From Arthrinium phaeospermum (taxonomy: Eukaryota > Ascomycota > Sordariomycetes > Amphisphaeriales > Apiosporaceae): 64,000 bases of DNA. The translations under genes and the position numbers were made by a program. Positions 22,793 through 34,748 of the stretch are shown in pieces. The notes under the pieces were generated by a model that ran no database searches, had not been told where the DNA came from, and was given only the letters and a program-made list of their open reading frames with translations. The stretch lies in contig QYRS01000011.1 in NCBI GenBank assembly GCA_006503535.1, forward strand, positions 372,001 through 436,000. Reading direction: 5' to 3'. How positions within the stretch are numbered: position 1 is the stretch's first letter; the number at the start of each line of letters is the position of its first letter.

Positions 22793-25700
22793 ATGCCACC
22801 CACAATCATCTATGCAAACCAGCCCAAGGACTTCTCTCTCTGGGACGCCCACAAGGACATCCTCAAGAAGCTGTACTTGATGGACAACCTACCGCTGAGG
22901 GAAGTCAAGATAGAGATGCAGACAAAATACGGATTCCCCTGCAACTTCACGTACGTATACAATGGTGAAAGATGGAATAATTCAGATACTAATATGACTA
23001 GCGAGAGCATGTATGAGACGACGCTGCGAGAGCATCTCGGATTCCGCAAGAACCTCAAAGGCTCAGACTGGGAAACTATCGCGACCCATATGGAGAAACG
23101 ACGACGACGAGGGAAAGAAAGCGAGGTCCTCTTCCTCGGCAATCGCTTAACCAACAAACGGGTCGTTAAGGAAGTTAATCGACATCGTCCCGCAATGATA
23201 GATGGCCGTAAGTAGAACACTCTTTCAATGATGCCAACAACATCTTATCCGACCCAAACGCTACTGACGAGTCACTACTTCTTAGGTGTAACGCCCCCCT
23301 TGCCATGCAGTATTGTCATTAACACTCCGCCAGCAGTCTCGCCCGAGGCTGTTCCTGATCCCCAGTCATCTGGAAATCCCATTATGTCATTTCCAAGAAA
23401 TGATAACACGGCTGCCGGCACTAGCCTGGATATCAGAACAATCTTCGGCACTGTATCCAGCACCGATAACTTCCCGCCCAGCTCTCTTACTGAGATGCGC
23501 CAATTGATTGAAGGGCAGTTTTCAGCGGCGCGCATGAATTCGCTTACGAATGAACTCGTTGCCAAGATATTGGATCTACGTTAGTTGACTCGATTTCCCT
23601 CCCCCGACTTGTTGCTAATATCACCAACTCAGTGAGGTTTGACTGCCAGTCGATCCACTCGGGCATATGGCAATCGTTAGGGTCTTTGTACCAGATGACA
23701 GGATCACCCATGACTTTCGGGTTGAATAGTTCTGTCGGTATACTCCTGTACGCGAGCTATATGCTTTCCAACGATAAAGATGACGAATGGGATCACCATG
23801 AGCCTTTCATGCGATGGATTGAGTTGAGGGCCGATATACAGCTCCTTCGGCAATTCTTCTCTTTAAATACGCCAACTACAACCGCAGTCTGGTTTTCTTT
23901 GGTCCGAGCTGGACCTTCCGCATGTGTCCCAGCCGATGCGGTAGGTGAAATCTGGTTCGAGATAGGGCTAACAATTCATGATGGGAGACCTATACGGGAC
24001 AACGTAGGGTGGTGCTTCGATGTCCTGGATAGGATGAGTCCAGCCGGGCAATGGAGCATGTTGAAACGCCTTTCACAAGTTGGCGACATGGTATTCAAGC
24101 AAGATTGGCCGAAATATCAATCAGCAATGCTGAAACAACAACTAAAGAATTCACTAGGCGACCCAAACTTGACAAGAACTATCATCGATTCGGGCGTGTC
24201 CCTACCAATGAGCATCACCACTGACTGGGAGCCAGAGCTTCGGAATTTTAGGCAACTCAATATGGAAGCTTTCAAGATGCTCGTAAAAGCCGGTGTTGAG
24301 ATTATCCCCAGGGCTACAGAAGGCTCATGGCAACTGCTTTGTCACGACCCCCACGAACACCTGGGGTCTACAAAGAACATACGGCTCTCACAATGGGACG
24401 TCTGGGCCGAGGTTGTCAGTTCATATCGTGGGTCGTCCATCAATCAGTGCGTCACTCTGGTCGGCATCGCTGCAGCTGCCAATAAAGGCCTGGGTAGTCT
24501 GAGCGAATATGTGCGAGGAAAGCTGCACCCATTGTTGCCCACCAAGGAAGAAGTTCTCCAACTCGCCCTATCATATATAAGCAACCTGGGACTTCAGAGC
24601 ATGGTTCAGGTGCTGCTCCAGTACGGGGTGGATGCTGAAGTGAAACTCTTGAGATATTCCAGGGCGGGCCCCGCAGCGAAACGCTGGAGACTTTATTCCT
24701 TTTGCAGACCAGCAGTTGCAGCAGTCCGAAAACAAAACATTGGCATGATGAGATTACTTGCCGAATATGGCGGGGAGTTCAATCGTCGAGATGCTGCGGA
24801 AGCCATTATTATTCGAACATCGGACATCCCGGAAGGGTACGAATGCGCAACCGAATATTATGAGACTCTCGTCAACTTGCTCCTAGGTTTCGGTCTCAAC
24901 TTAGAGCAACATGGGACACGCATAATGCTCCTCGCAGTCGGCTTGATTGGGCACCGTATACAACCTGATTATGATCTCCTCGCAGTCGGCTTGATTGGGC
25001 ACCGTATACAGCCTGATTATGGTCTCATCGAAGTTCTACGACATCATGGTGTCAAATTGAGTAAAGTTATTTTTGAGACTGGAGACTTTCTGGAAGACTG
25101 GTGGGCGGACAGGGAGGTCGATAGAGCAGACCTACTGCATCCTGCCATTCGGCGGCCCTGCTCACTCGAGGTTATTCGGTGCCTCTTGGATGAAGGTGTG
25201 CAAATGCACTCTCATCCTTGCGAGTTGGATGGCAAGTCAATTCTGCAAGCCGCACTCGAGACCGACTACCGAGGAGTCGAGCTAGTTCAGTTGCTACTTG
25301 ACCATTTAGAAGGAGATAAAGAGGCAGACCCGGCTTGGCCTGAAATACTTGAGTTATCGGTTCGGAACGATGTTATGGGTCCCGATGATAAGAAGGGGAG
25401 GGATATGCGCCTATACCATTATTTCAAAGGACTTGGGGCAATGCTTCCCGATCCAACTGACCCGAGAAAAGCAGAGCGCCGACTCGGTCTCATACCTGAT
25501 ATTATTTGGTGCCATGCGAATGACGAAACTATCGCGGATGTCTGGAATAACGGGGATGGGTTCGAGAAGCTCCATGATGACGACTGCGTCCGAATATTGA
25601 TCAAGACAATCAGAGCAGGTGGCTTGAGTTGGGCTCGCATCATGATAGAACGCGGCGCTGGCGTCAATGGTCAGAAGTTCTTCTGCAATCTTTGGTATAC

Positions 25701-26178
25701 ACCTCTTCAGCAAGCATGCGACGGCAAGAGTCCTTTGTGGTTCATTCGGTACTTAATTGGTAAAGGCGCCAAAATAATGTTCAACGAAGATACTGGGTAT
25801 ACCGCATTACACATGGCTGCGATGGACGGCTGGCTGAACCTGGCTTCTCTCAGCCTGGAGAATGGCGCAGATGTCAATGCCATTTGGACACCAGATCCAG
25901 ATGCATACATTGACGCTTGGTTTCTGACCTGCCAAGACGAAGATGGAGAGGACGAGTTTCGACAGCCAAATTTCACTCCACTAGATTTCGCATCAGCTTA
26001 TGGCCGGTTGGATGTAGTCGATTTCCTGCTCAATGTTGGTGGAAAAAGCGCATCTCCTGGCCAGACAGGATACCAAGGGGCGCTGGATCTCGCAGTGGGA
26101 AACAATTTCCAAGGTGTGGCCATGTTGCTACGGCAAGAATCGGCAAAACGGAGTGGAATCTGCGAGGAACTCCAATAG
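22793..26178 (+). CDS. Clr5-domain / ankyrin-like protein
   Basis: Exons 22793-22950, 23002-23207, 23286-23579 and 23633-26178 give 1067 residues. The N-terminus is a Clr5 domain (WDAHKDILKKLYLMDNLPLREVK, KYGFPCNFTESMYETTLREH split by intron 1, then the basic end of the domain), a small fungal module thought to be a DNA-binding or myb-like fold. A low-complexity linker follows, then a long helical region that becomes clearly ankyrin-like at the C-terminus (TPLQQACDGKSPLWFIRYLI, GYTALHMAAMDGWLNLASLS, FTPLDFASAYGRLDVVDFLL). An exact-phase 16-residue tandem duplication (LLAVGLIGHRIQPDYD/G) lies near residue 670. Function unknown; regulator or scaffold is plausible. Introns of 51, 78 and 53 bp close in phase. 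Its 3' end is only 149 bp from the convergent membrane-protein gene. Confidence 0.88.
24928..25023 (+). repeat. 48-bp in-frame tandem duplication
   Basis: Two adjacent 48 bp units (24928-24975 and 24976-25023) differ at only two positions and encode 16 residues each inside the Clr5/ankyrin gene. The near identity suggests a recent event. Confidence 0.95.
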
Positions 26179-26327
26179 AGAAGGGTTGCGATTGTGTTTC
26201 TATATTATTCAGCTAATCCATATCCATTCAATCTCCCAGAATAACCTCCCAAACCCAACACTATCCTGACGATGAGTGCGTCTTGGCAACAAACGCCACC
26301 TACGTAATGAAGTAGCACCCAATGAAC

Positions 26328-27695
26328 CTACTTCGTCTTGCGCAGAGCGGAGGTCAAGGAGCCATGTGCGACGCCCCCACCCTCGACCTCCCGTCGCAGC
26401 TTCGTCTCCCGCGCCGCCAAGGCAAAGGAGCCGGCGGCCGCGGGTCCGATCACCAAGGCCCCCAGAACCAGGACGGCCAGACTCCGCAGCTCTGCGCCGC
26501 TCATCGGGGCGGACACCTTGCGAGCCCGGTCGCCGCCACGGTTGTGGAGCATCCAGTGCGTGAAGACGACGCAAGCGGCGCTGCAGATGAGGTAATCCAG
26601 CTGCGTGAAGAGGTGGTAGCCCTCAAAGAGCTTGTGGTAGGCGGCCGGCAGGGAAGAAAGGATCGGGCCGGACGTAGCGTTTAGGCCAGGGTTCTCAAAG
26701 CTTGGTAGCACGACGGGATCAGTCGTGAACGAGTGCATGGTACGGGGGGCCGGCAGATAGACCCGAGCCAGGGACACGTCCGGGTCGGACGAGGTCAGCG
26801 AAACGTAGACACAGGCCAAATGCACGGCGGCCGAGAGCAGGCCAGCGAGCTTAAAAGTGGCGGAGATCCACGGCTTGTCGGCGTTGGGTCTTTGGGGGTC
26901 CTTCTTGGACTCGAGGCCATGCCACGGAGACAGGAGGCCGACGACGCTGAGGCAGGCGACGACCATCAGGAAGGGGGAGGCTAGGAACGCGCCGATGTAG
27001 CCTTGGTGGTTGTACGTGCTCATGCCCATCCACGACGGGAGAAACAGTAACAGGGGCGTGAGGAAAGACGGCAGAGCCGCGATGAAGAGGGCAATTGCCT
27101 CATTGTAGGGCACCGTTGGATCGCGTACTGTCGCCTTGCTCCGCGTGAGGAGCCAGAAGTAGAGTGGCTGGAGAAAGGCGGCGCCGAGGCCAAGCCAGAG
27201 AACCATGAACGGCACGGGACTAGGGAGGTGCAGTAACGATTCCATCAGTTTCCGGTAGCCCGGGTTGAAAATGAAGTAACGGGGAGATGACTTACTGCCT
27301 CAGTGCCATGTTCCCAACACCACGTCGGCGGCTCTCGACGAACAACCAAAAGTTGCTTGTGGCGATCAGGAAATTGATGTTCAAAAAGAGTAGCCGTGGT
27401 CCCAGGGTGGTGTTGTTGGACAACACTTCGTAAAAGGCCACCAAGTACTCGATTCGGCCATCGATTGGGCCGAAGCCCGTGTACGTGGAGCGTAGAAGCC
27501 GATCATCTGGGAGTTGACCTTTGGCGATGGCCGCATTCACTATATCAACTGTTAGAGAGCTTATATGCCTCGAGCGGTCGATTCAAACGTACTGTTGTCC
27601 AAGGTACCATTGAAAAATGCTACTCCCCAGAGCATTACAGCGCCGAGGCCGCCAAGGGCCAGCAACTGACCGGGACGGGTCGATGTTAGTGCCAT
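26328..27695 (-). CDS. Polytopic membrane protein of unknown function
   Basis: Exons 27695-27593, 27539-27296 and 27219-26328, 412 residues, about eight hydrophobic segments: LLALGGLGAVMLWGVAFF, RLLFLNINFLIATSNFWLFV, PFMVLWLGLGAAFLQPLYFWLL, ALFIAALPSFLTPLLLFL, GAFLASPFLMVVACLSVVGLL, LAGLLSAAVHLACVYVSL, YHLFTQLDYLICSAACVVFTHWML and LAVLVLGALVIGPAAAGSFAL. It is neither MFS nor ABC, and I see no aspartate-rich prenyl-diphosphate motif. Its layout recalls the polytopic proteins of unknown role that accompany fungal terpenoid clusters (PaxA/AtmA-like), but I cannot claim homology. It is on the same strand as, and follows, the epoxidase-type monooxygenase, so a pathway role is likely. The 53 and 76 bp introns close in phase. 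Confidence 0.75.
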
Positions 27696-28513
27696 GACGA
27701 TTTCGATTGAAGACAAGACACGAAGCTATCAAGAAGTCTCTTGAAGTAATTTGATACGATACAATAGTTCTCCCGTGAGAAGGAAAGATTGCCCTTGACT
27801 GTGGTAACGACTAGGGACAGACAAACCAAAGAGAGAGTACACAAGTTGAGATCATTCATAAGCACAATAGGGGAAATAGGAGGTGTGGTTATTCTATGCG
27901 ACAACGGGCACCGAGCCGAGGCTCGGGGGCTTTGGGCGATGGAGGTCGGGTTCGGTTGTTCAAAACCAAAGTCGGGAGGCGGAACCGAACCCGGGCAGTG
28001 ATCTATCTGCATGACCGCTGCGTCGCACTTCGCCGCCTCCTCACCTCCGGCGGTCGGGTAATCTACTACGTGACCAGGCGGGCACGGGGCGGATGTACGT
28101 ACCACACGGACATTGTCGGCCGACCCCTGATCCAGATCTGCAAGATGGCTCGGCATATCCAACACAGCCTGCGTGTCATGGATCATCTTGTCAGCACTAG
28201 CCAATGATGTCATACTTGCTTAGCTGCTGCAATGAAGGAACTGCCGAGGGAATGATAATACCCCAGTTCCGCTGCAGACATCACGCCACGATACGTCATT
28301 TAGCTGGGAATACTAATGGCCATGAAGTCTCGGGTACTAGACCCAGCTGATACAAGAGTCGAAAACAAGCAACATGAAAGTGAATGAGACCAAATGACGC
28401 AATACTGATGGCATGTTCTGTATTCAAAGCTGAAAGCTGAATCGAACCGCGAGCTGAATTGATCTATCAGAACTATCTATGGGCAAAAGTGACAGCTCGC
28501 CCATCCTAGCCGC
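27696..28513. promoter_or_regulatory. Intergenic, candidate cluster regulatory sites
   Basis: About 820 bp upstream of the membrane-protein gene. It contains CCGGCGGTCGG (28047-28057), also present at 30725-30735, and GGGGGCTTTGGGCGAT (27925-27940), whose complement shares CGCCCAAAG with the motif at 30520. No gene found. Confidence 0.4.
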
Positions 28514-30209
28514 CTAATTGGCCAACACACTCGTGCCGTTGAAGAAGTCCCGTGCGCCAAGCGAATAAGAAGGCCCCGTGGCGCCAAAGCCAGACAACCA
28601 AGCCACCGCGCACACCAGCACCGTAGAATACACCAAAGTCCTCAAATCCAAGTACCTTCCCTTCCTCTGACCGGGGTCCACCAGCCGCTTGGCCTTCCCC
28701 GCCCGCCTCCCCGTCACGATCTCGGTCTTGGCCCACGGCAGCGTCCCCTGGCGCTGCTGGTACGGCACAAAGTCGAGCTGGGGCGCCTGGCAGCAGCTCT
28801 CGGCGACGCGCGCCCCCACAAAGTCGAGCCCGAAGCGCGGCGAGATCCAGCGCTGGAAGAGGTACATGAGCCAGCCGTCGTAGGCCTGCAGGCGCGTCAG
28901 CAGCCAGCTGACCCAGAAGATCTCGGTGGCGCGCGGCATGTGGGCGGCGCGGTAGCCCTCGAGCGCCTCGCCCAGCTCCGTGTCCGACGGCTTCTTGTTG
29001 GGGTGGGCGTCGAGGGCGCGCCGGAGGCTGTTGGTCAGGTTCACCGCGCCCTCCATGGCGGTGGAGCCGCCGAAGCCGGCGTTGGGCGTCACCTTGTGGA
29101 TGGCGTCGCCGAGCAGGGCCAGGCGGCCAAAGTGCCAGTGCTGCAGCACCCCCTCCTCGAGCGAGACGATGTGGGCGCGCGTCTTGTTTCGCCAGAGCTC
29201 CCCGAAGAGGACCTTTTCCGACACGGGCAGGTCGGCTACCTGGCGGGCGTAGGCCTCCATGTCGGCCTCGGTGAAGCGTAGCCGGTTGGGCCAGCGGCAC
29301 TGCTCCGCCGCCGGCAGCTTGAAGTGCGCCGCCAGGTAGATGGTGTCGGGCTGGCACAGCATGAGGAACGAGACCTTGTCGAACGAGGTGCTGTGCATGT
29401 GGTTGGGGCCCAGGCCGGGCATCTGCGGCACGCACGCGATGATGGCCACGTACGTGGTTTTCATAGCTGGAATCCAGTCAGTAAACGAGCTTTTCTTTTC
29501 CCTACGAAAGGGGACAAGGGGGCTTAGGCCTGGACTTACTTCGCTTTTCTGCGGCAGATATGTAGCCATCAATGGTCTCGTTGGCTTTCTTCCACATCAG
29601 TTCTCGACAGAGACTGTGCACGCCGTCCGCCCCGACGACCAAGTCTCCTTCGTGCTCTGTTCCGTCTTCGAGAGTGACCTTGGTGGTGCCATTGGCCTCG
29701 CTGATCTGCCGGACACGGCTGTGCTCGTGGATCCGCTCCTTGTGTTTGAGCGTTGTGTAGAGCGACTTCAGCAACTTCCTCCGCTCAAGCGTGAGCGTGG
29801 TATAGCCGGTACTAGGAGCCACCACATTAGCAACTAGAACGGCGAAAACAAAAGCGTGAGAGTGCCCTTACCGTGATCGTACCGCCTGAAAGAAGAAATC
29901 GTAGTCAAACGGATGGCCAGTCGGCCCCCGGTTGTAGAAGCGCTCCATGGGGACGCAGTGCTTCTCGGCCTCCTCCAAGACTCCCAACTGATCCAGAATC
30001 CGGCACCCGTTGGGGTGGATGCTGATGCTGGTTCCCCATTCGGGTGCAATCACGCCCTTGTCGAGTATGGTGTAGTCGATGTTGGCCTTCTCGAGGCAGT
30101 GCGCCAAGCTGAGACCGGCGACGCCGCCGCCTACAATGATGACTTTGAACGGCCCGTCCTTCATGGCGGTACCGCGGGTTGGGACTTGGACAGAATCGAT
30201 AGAAGGCAT
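28514..30209 (-). CDS. FAD-dependent monooxygenase, epoxidase type (PaxM-like class)
   Basis: Exons 30209-29872, 29811-29540 and 29466-28514, 520 residues. The FAD dinucleotide motif is VIIVGGGVAGLSLAHCLEKA, the DG motif DLVVGADGVHSLCR and the second FAD motif GDAIHKVTPNAGFGGSTAMEGA. The C-terminus has a hydrophobic helix (TLVYSTVLVCAVAWLSGFGA). The spacing and the GDxxHKxTPNxG form match fungal monooxygenases that epoxidise prenyl or polyene chains before cyclisation (PaxM/AusM class). That class link is from motif memory; the substrate is not known. I chose the ATG at 30209 because it directly precedes the Rossmann motif after a short polar leader. It is divergent from the GMC gene across a 570 bp promoter, and the membrane-protein gene lies downstream on the same strand. 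Confidence 0.88.
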
Positions 30210-30779
30210 GTTTGATGTGGTAATAGTGTAAGATTGACTTTTGCTCACAAAGACGTTGTGGGTGATATGGACATCTACAGCAACGAGTCGCCAACTAGCT
30301 ATGCGTGTATGGGGCAGGGGGCTGGCTGTTTTAGCAAGAGCCCAGATCAACAGCCTGCCCATTGAGTGAAGATACGCCACTGACTATTGGATTTCCCGGG
30401 AAATCGCAACATGCGTAGCCACCCCCGAAGGATTAAGCGACGATGTCGGCATATTGGAATGGTGGGTCGGGGATCGGCAGGGGTCCTGTCGAAAAGGGGT
30501 TAGTAGCCCAATTCCCCGTCGGCCGCCCAAAGTCCGAACGTGAATCCAAGCTCAGCTGCCAATCAACGGCCGTGGGAACTCATGCCGGTCTTGGCAATAG
30601 AAAGCACCGGGGCGGAAATGCGTGTTGCAATGGATGCAGATTTGATCTTGGCAGGAAACAGGATAGGACGAGATCGGGTTCATTCGCTTACAAGAACAAA
30701 CAAGCGTCAAAGCCCCCCCTACGACCGGCGGTCGGTCACTCTGCACCAAAAAACAACTACCCTAATCTGAACAGCAAAG
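30210..30779. promoter_or_regulatory. Divergent promoter, FAD monooxygenase / GMC oxidase
   Basis: Shared upstream region of two cluster genes. Visible sites: a perfect 16 bp palindrome GATTTCCCGGGAAATC at 30390-30405; CGGCCGCCCAAAGTCCG at 30520-30536, which recurs at 35181 with one change; and the palindrome CGACCGGCGGTCG at 30722-30734. CGG-type inverted repeats are the usual binding sites of Zn2Cys6 regulators such as the one encoded at 53.9-56.4 kb; the link is inference. Confidence 0.5.
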
Positions 30780-32783
30780 ATGACTCAAACCGATGACGGC
30801 CTGGAACAAGCTGACGTCATTTTTGCTGGCGGAGGGACCGCAGCCTGTGTTGCTGCCGGTCGCCTTGCCGAGGCGGCGCCCCACCTGAGAATCGTCGTGA
30901 TCGAAGGGGGCAAGACCAATTTGGATGACCCAACCGTGGTGCATCCTGCGCTATTCATGGCCCACCTGATGCCTGATAGTAGCACTGCGTTGGTAAGTGT
31001 ATTCTGGCCATGTTGGCTTTGTGTCATGAGGGGTTGCGAAGAAGCTGAAAGGGAATAACAGTTCTACCGCTCTGAGCCCTCGAAAGATGTCGGCGACAGG
31101 CAAGTCGTCGTCCCCGCTGGCGGGATGCTGGGCGGCGGCTCGTCCATTAACTTGAGCATGTACACCCGCGCCCAGGCCGCCGACTACGACGCCTGGAACA
31201 CCCCCGGGTGGACGGCCGCCGACATGATCCCTCTCTGCAACAAGACGGAGACGTACTTGCCCTGGCGCTCCGGCTCTGGCCCGTCGAAGCACGGGATGTC
31301 GGGCCCTGTACAAATCTCTGATGGGGGCTTCCGATCCAACAGCGAAAGGGATATCCTGGATACCATAGCCAAGCTCGGGATGAAGGAGGTCGACGACATC
31401 AACGACTTTGAAACCATTGGCGGCTTCTCTGTAAGTAGTATGAGATCTAACGATTAGAATCCAGGATCGGGGAGACTGACAGAGACACAGAGGATCCCCC
31501 GTTATGTTTCGCCGAAAGGGAAGCGCCAAGACGCAGCTCATTGCTATATCCACCCACTTCTGGAGGAGACGGGCGGACGGAAGCACAACCTCCGACTCTT
31601 GCTGGATTCCAGAGTAACCCGAGTCCTGTTTGATGAGTCTCAGTCACCACCCAGGGCGATCGGGGTCCAGTACTGCCGTGAAAGCACGCAGGATGGCTTA
31701 ATGGAGACTATGCTGGCCACCCGCCTGGTAGTCGTTTCCGCCGGTGCCCTCGGATCTCCTCAGATTCTTGAACGATCGGGTGTCGGTGGCAAACAGACTC
31801 TGGAAAGTGTTGGTATCCACCTAGTTTCGGATCTTCCTGGTGTTGGCGAGAATTATCAGGATCACCACTTGGTGACCAGCTCATACAAGACTTCCCTCCC
31901 ACCAGAGGAGACTCTCGACAGTTTTGCTTCGGGACGTAAAGACATCGCGGCCGCCATAGTCAGCAGAGACCCTCAGTTGGGTTGGAACACCATCGGTACG
32001 TCAATTATGTTTCGTGAAACGTAGTTCCGCAAAGGGTTTTTGTCTCGGCTAACAAAACCCCCCATGCAACCAGATGTTGCCGGCAAGCTCCGTCCGGACG
32101 ACGGGGAGGCAGAGCAACTAGGCCCGGAATTTTACGAGGCATGGCAGAGGGATTGGATACCTCATCCAGGCAAACCAATGATCATCATGAACTTCATCAA
32201 CACCTACGTGGGGATCCCAGCGGACGTGCCGGCCGACCAGCAGCACGTGACTATCGGTTCCATCAGCCTGCATCCGTATTCGAGGGGGTCGATCCACGTG
32301 ACGGACACAGATCAAGGCTACAAGTTCGACACGGGGTTCTTGCGTCGAGAAGTCGACGTGAAGAAACAGGTCTGGGGCTACAAGCGTGCCCGAATGATCG
32401 CGCGCAACCTGCCTTTTTTCGAGGGCGAGGTGGCCGCTGCGCATCCACAGTATCCCCCAGGTAGCGCCGCCGCGGTTATCTCGTCACGCACCGGGGATTT
32501 TCAGGCCGATATTGTATACTCTAGCGAGGACGACGCCGCGCTCGAGTCCTGGATCCGCAAGTCGGTTGGGTCGACGTGGCACTCGCTCGGCACGTGCGCC
32601 ATGATGCCGCAGCAGAAGGGAGGGGTGGTGGACCCGCGACTGAACGTGTATGGAACGCAGGCGCTGAAGGTGGCCGATCTGTCTATTGCGCCAGGTAACA
32701 TTGGGGCAAATGTGGGAAACACCGCGTTCGCTATCGGGGAGAAGGCTGCTTGTATCATTCTAGAAGACTTGGAGGGTATGTAG
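30780..32783 (+). CDS. GMC oxidoreductase, alcohol-oxidase-like
   Basis: Exons 30780-30992, 31062-31430, 31491-31995 and 32074-32783, 598 residues. The FAD motif is DVIFAGGGTAACVAAGRLAE, the first GMC signature lies in PAGGMLGGGSSINLSMYTRA and the second around SAGALGSPQILERSG. The catalytic region near the C-terminus is WHSLGTCAMMP with the active-site His, ending in NVGNTAFAIGEKAA. The YTRAQAADYDAW block is shared with alcohol (methanol) oxidases of the AA3_3 type. It should oxidise a primary alcohol to an aldehyde using O2, which suits the aldehyde dehydrogenase gene just downstream. No signal peptide, so intracellular. Introns of 69, 60 and 78 bp all close in phase. Confidence 0.9.
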
Positions 32784-33137
32784 GTTCTGAGAAACTTCGG
32801 GTAGCAATGATAATTATCAAGATACTAGCTCAATTTGCATATTTGAGTATCATCCAACAATCTCAGTTCATTCATTGACCCTTGGAGTACTTCGCCTCCA
32901 GATTAACAGCATTTCCCAAGCTATAATGATCATCTAGATGACTTAGTTTGAGGTTATACTTCTGTCTGAATCCAAATAGAGACGCTCCTTGCAGTCCCGG
33001 CGGTCTAGATAATTCATACGTATTAAGGAAGTGGTAACATGGCCAAAACAAATGCTCACATTGCTATGGATGGTTGGGAAAGGAGCTGTCTTATTCTAAT
33101 ATGATTTTGAAATAGAATTATATCACACTTTCCGATT
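32784..33137. other. Intergenic, convergent
   Basis: AT-rich 3' flank shared by the GMC and aldehyde dehydrogenase genes, which converge. No gene seen. Confidence 0.6.
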
Positions 33138-34748
33138 TTACCCAAACATCGCATCCCCCAAGTACACGCGCACAGCCTTCACTTGCGTATAATTCTCAAG
33201 AGCATAAGCGCCGAGTTCACGCCCATTACCCGACTGCTTGTACCCCCCAAAGGGCACTTGCTGATGGGTCAAATTGTAGCTGTTTACCCAAACGGTACTA
33301 GAATGGTGCTTGTTAGCTCGATGATCCTGCCTCAAGTATTATTGGTAAGACTTACCCGGCCTTCAACTTGTTTGTAACCCGCGTTGCGGTGTTGAGATTG
33401 GTCGTATGCACTGCCGACGCCAGGCCATAGCTCGTGTTGTTGGCAAGACGTATGGCTTCCTCCTCGTCCTTGAAGCTCTGCACGGTGCACACCGGACCGA
33501 AGATCTCTTCTTGGACAATGCTCATATCCTGGTTGACGTCGGAGAAGATGGTGGGCTGGATGTAGAATCCAGTCTCGCCAAGCCGCTGACCGCCGGTGAC
33601 AAGCTTTGCGCCGGCTGCCTTCCCCTGCTCGATGTAGCCCATAATACGATCGAATTGGACCTGGGACACCTGCGGCCCCTGGAAGGTATCCTGGGCAAAG
33701 GGGTCCCCGACCTTGTTCAGCTCCGCCCGCTCCTTGAAGCGCCTGAGGAACTCGTCGTAGATGTCCTGGTGCACGAGGATCCGCGACCCCGAGCAGCACG
33801 CCTGCCCGTGGTTGTAGTAGATGCCAAAGTTGACCCACGACAGCGCGTTGTCCAAGTTGGCGTCCGGGAAGACGATGTTGGGGCTCTTGCCGCCCAGCTC
33901 CAGCGTCACCTTCTTCAGGTTGCTCCGGGCGGCCGCCACCATGACCTGCCGCCCCACCGCCGTCGACCCCGTGAAGGCGACCTTGTCGATGTCCATGTGC
34001 GACGCGATGGCGGCGCCGGCCACCCGCCCGAGCCCGTTGACGATGTTGAGCACGCCCGGCGGGAAGCCGGCCTCGACGACGAGCCGGGCGGCGTAGAGGG
34101 CCGACAGGGGCGTCTGCTCGGCCGGCTTGAGCACGACCGTGTTGCCCGTTGCCAGCGCGGGGCCGATCTTCCAGGTCAGCATGAGCAGGGGGAAGTTCCA
34201 GGGGATGATCTGGCCGCAGACGCCGACGGGCTCGTGGCGGGTGTAGGTGTGGCTGTGCTCATCGATGTCGATGGTCTGGCCAAAGACCTTGTCGGCCCAG
34301 CCGCCGTAGTACCGCAGCGTGGCCGCGGCGCCCGTGACGTCAAAGGCCGCCATGCCCACCGACTTGCCGTTGTCGAGGGCCTCGATGTTGGCCAGGGTGT
34401 CGACGTCGCGCTCCAGCAGGTCCGCGAGCTTGAGGAGCAGCTTGCCGCGGTCGGCCGTGGGGAGCGACTTCCACGGCCCGTCCAGCGCTTCTCTGGCGGC
34501 GCGGACGGCGATGTCGATATCGGCGGCCGTGCCTTCGCATACCGCCACGATGGGCTTCTCGTCGTGTGGGTTGATGGTCTCGAACGTTTTGCCCTCGACA
34601 CCTGGGACAAACTCATTCTTGATGAACCTGCAGGGTTGGCATTGTAAGCACGTGATTTTGGAGTAGGACAACTGTTGTCGACGTACAAACCCAGGGGCTG
34701 CTCATATGTAAGACCAGATGGTGTGGTGATGCTCTTGAACAAGGCCAT
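33138..34748 (-). CDS. Aldehyde dehydrogenase (NAD(P)+)
   Basis: Exons 34748-34687, 34627-33356 and 33297-33138, 497 residues, the normal length. Motifs in order: [12 protein letters not shown] (cofactor and substrate pocket), FTGSTAVGR (nucleotide-binding turn), ELGGKSP with the general-base Glu, GQACCSGSR with the catalytic Cys, EEIFGPV, and [15 protein letters not shown]. All catalytic positions are intact. It converts an aldehyde to a carboxylic acid in the cytosol. Converging with the alcohol-oxidase-like gene and divergent from the MFS gene, it fits an alcohol to aldehyde to acid step in a pathway (inference). Exon 1 codes only 21 residues; both introns (59 and 58 bp) have GTACGT/GTAAGT donors. 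Confidence 0.95.

Noticed and set aside
33406..34647. 413-codon plus-strand open frame
   Set aside because: Exact antisense of the aldehyde dehydrogenase, low-complexity composition, no motif.
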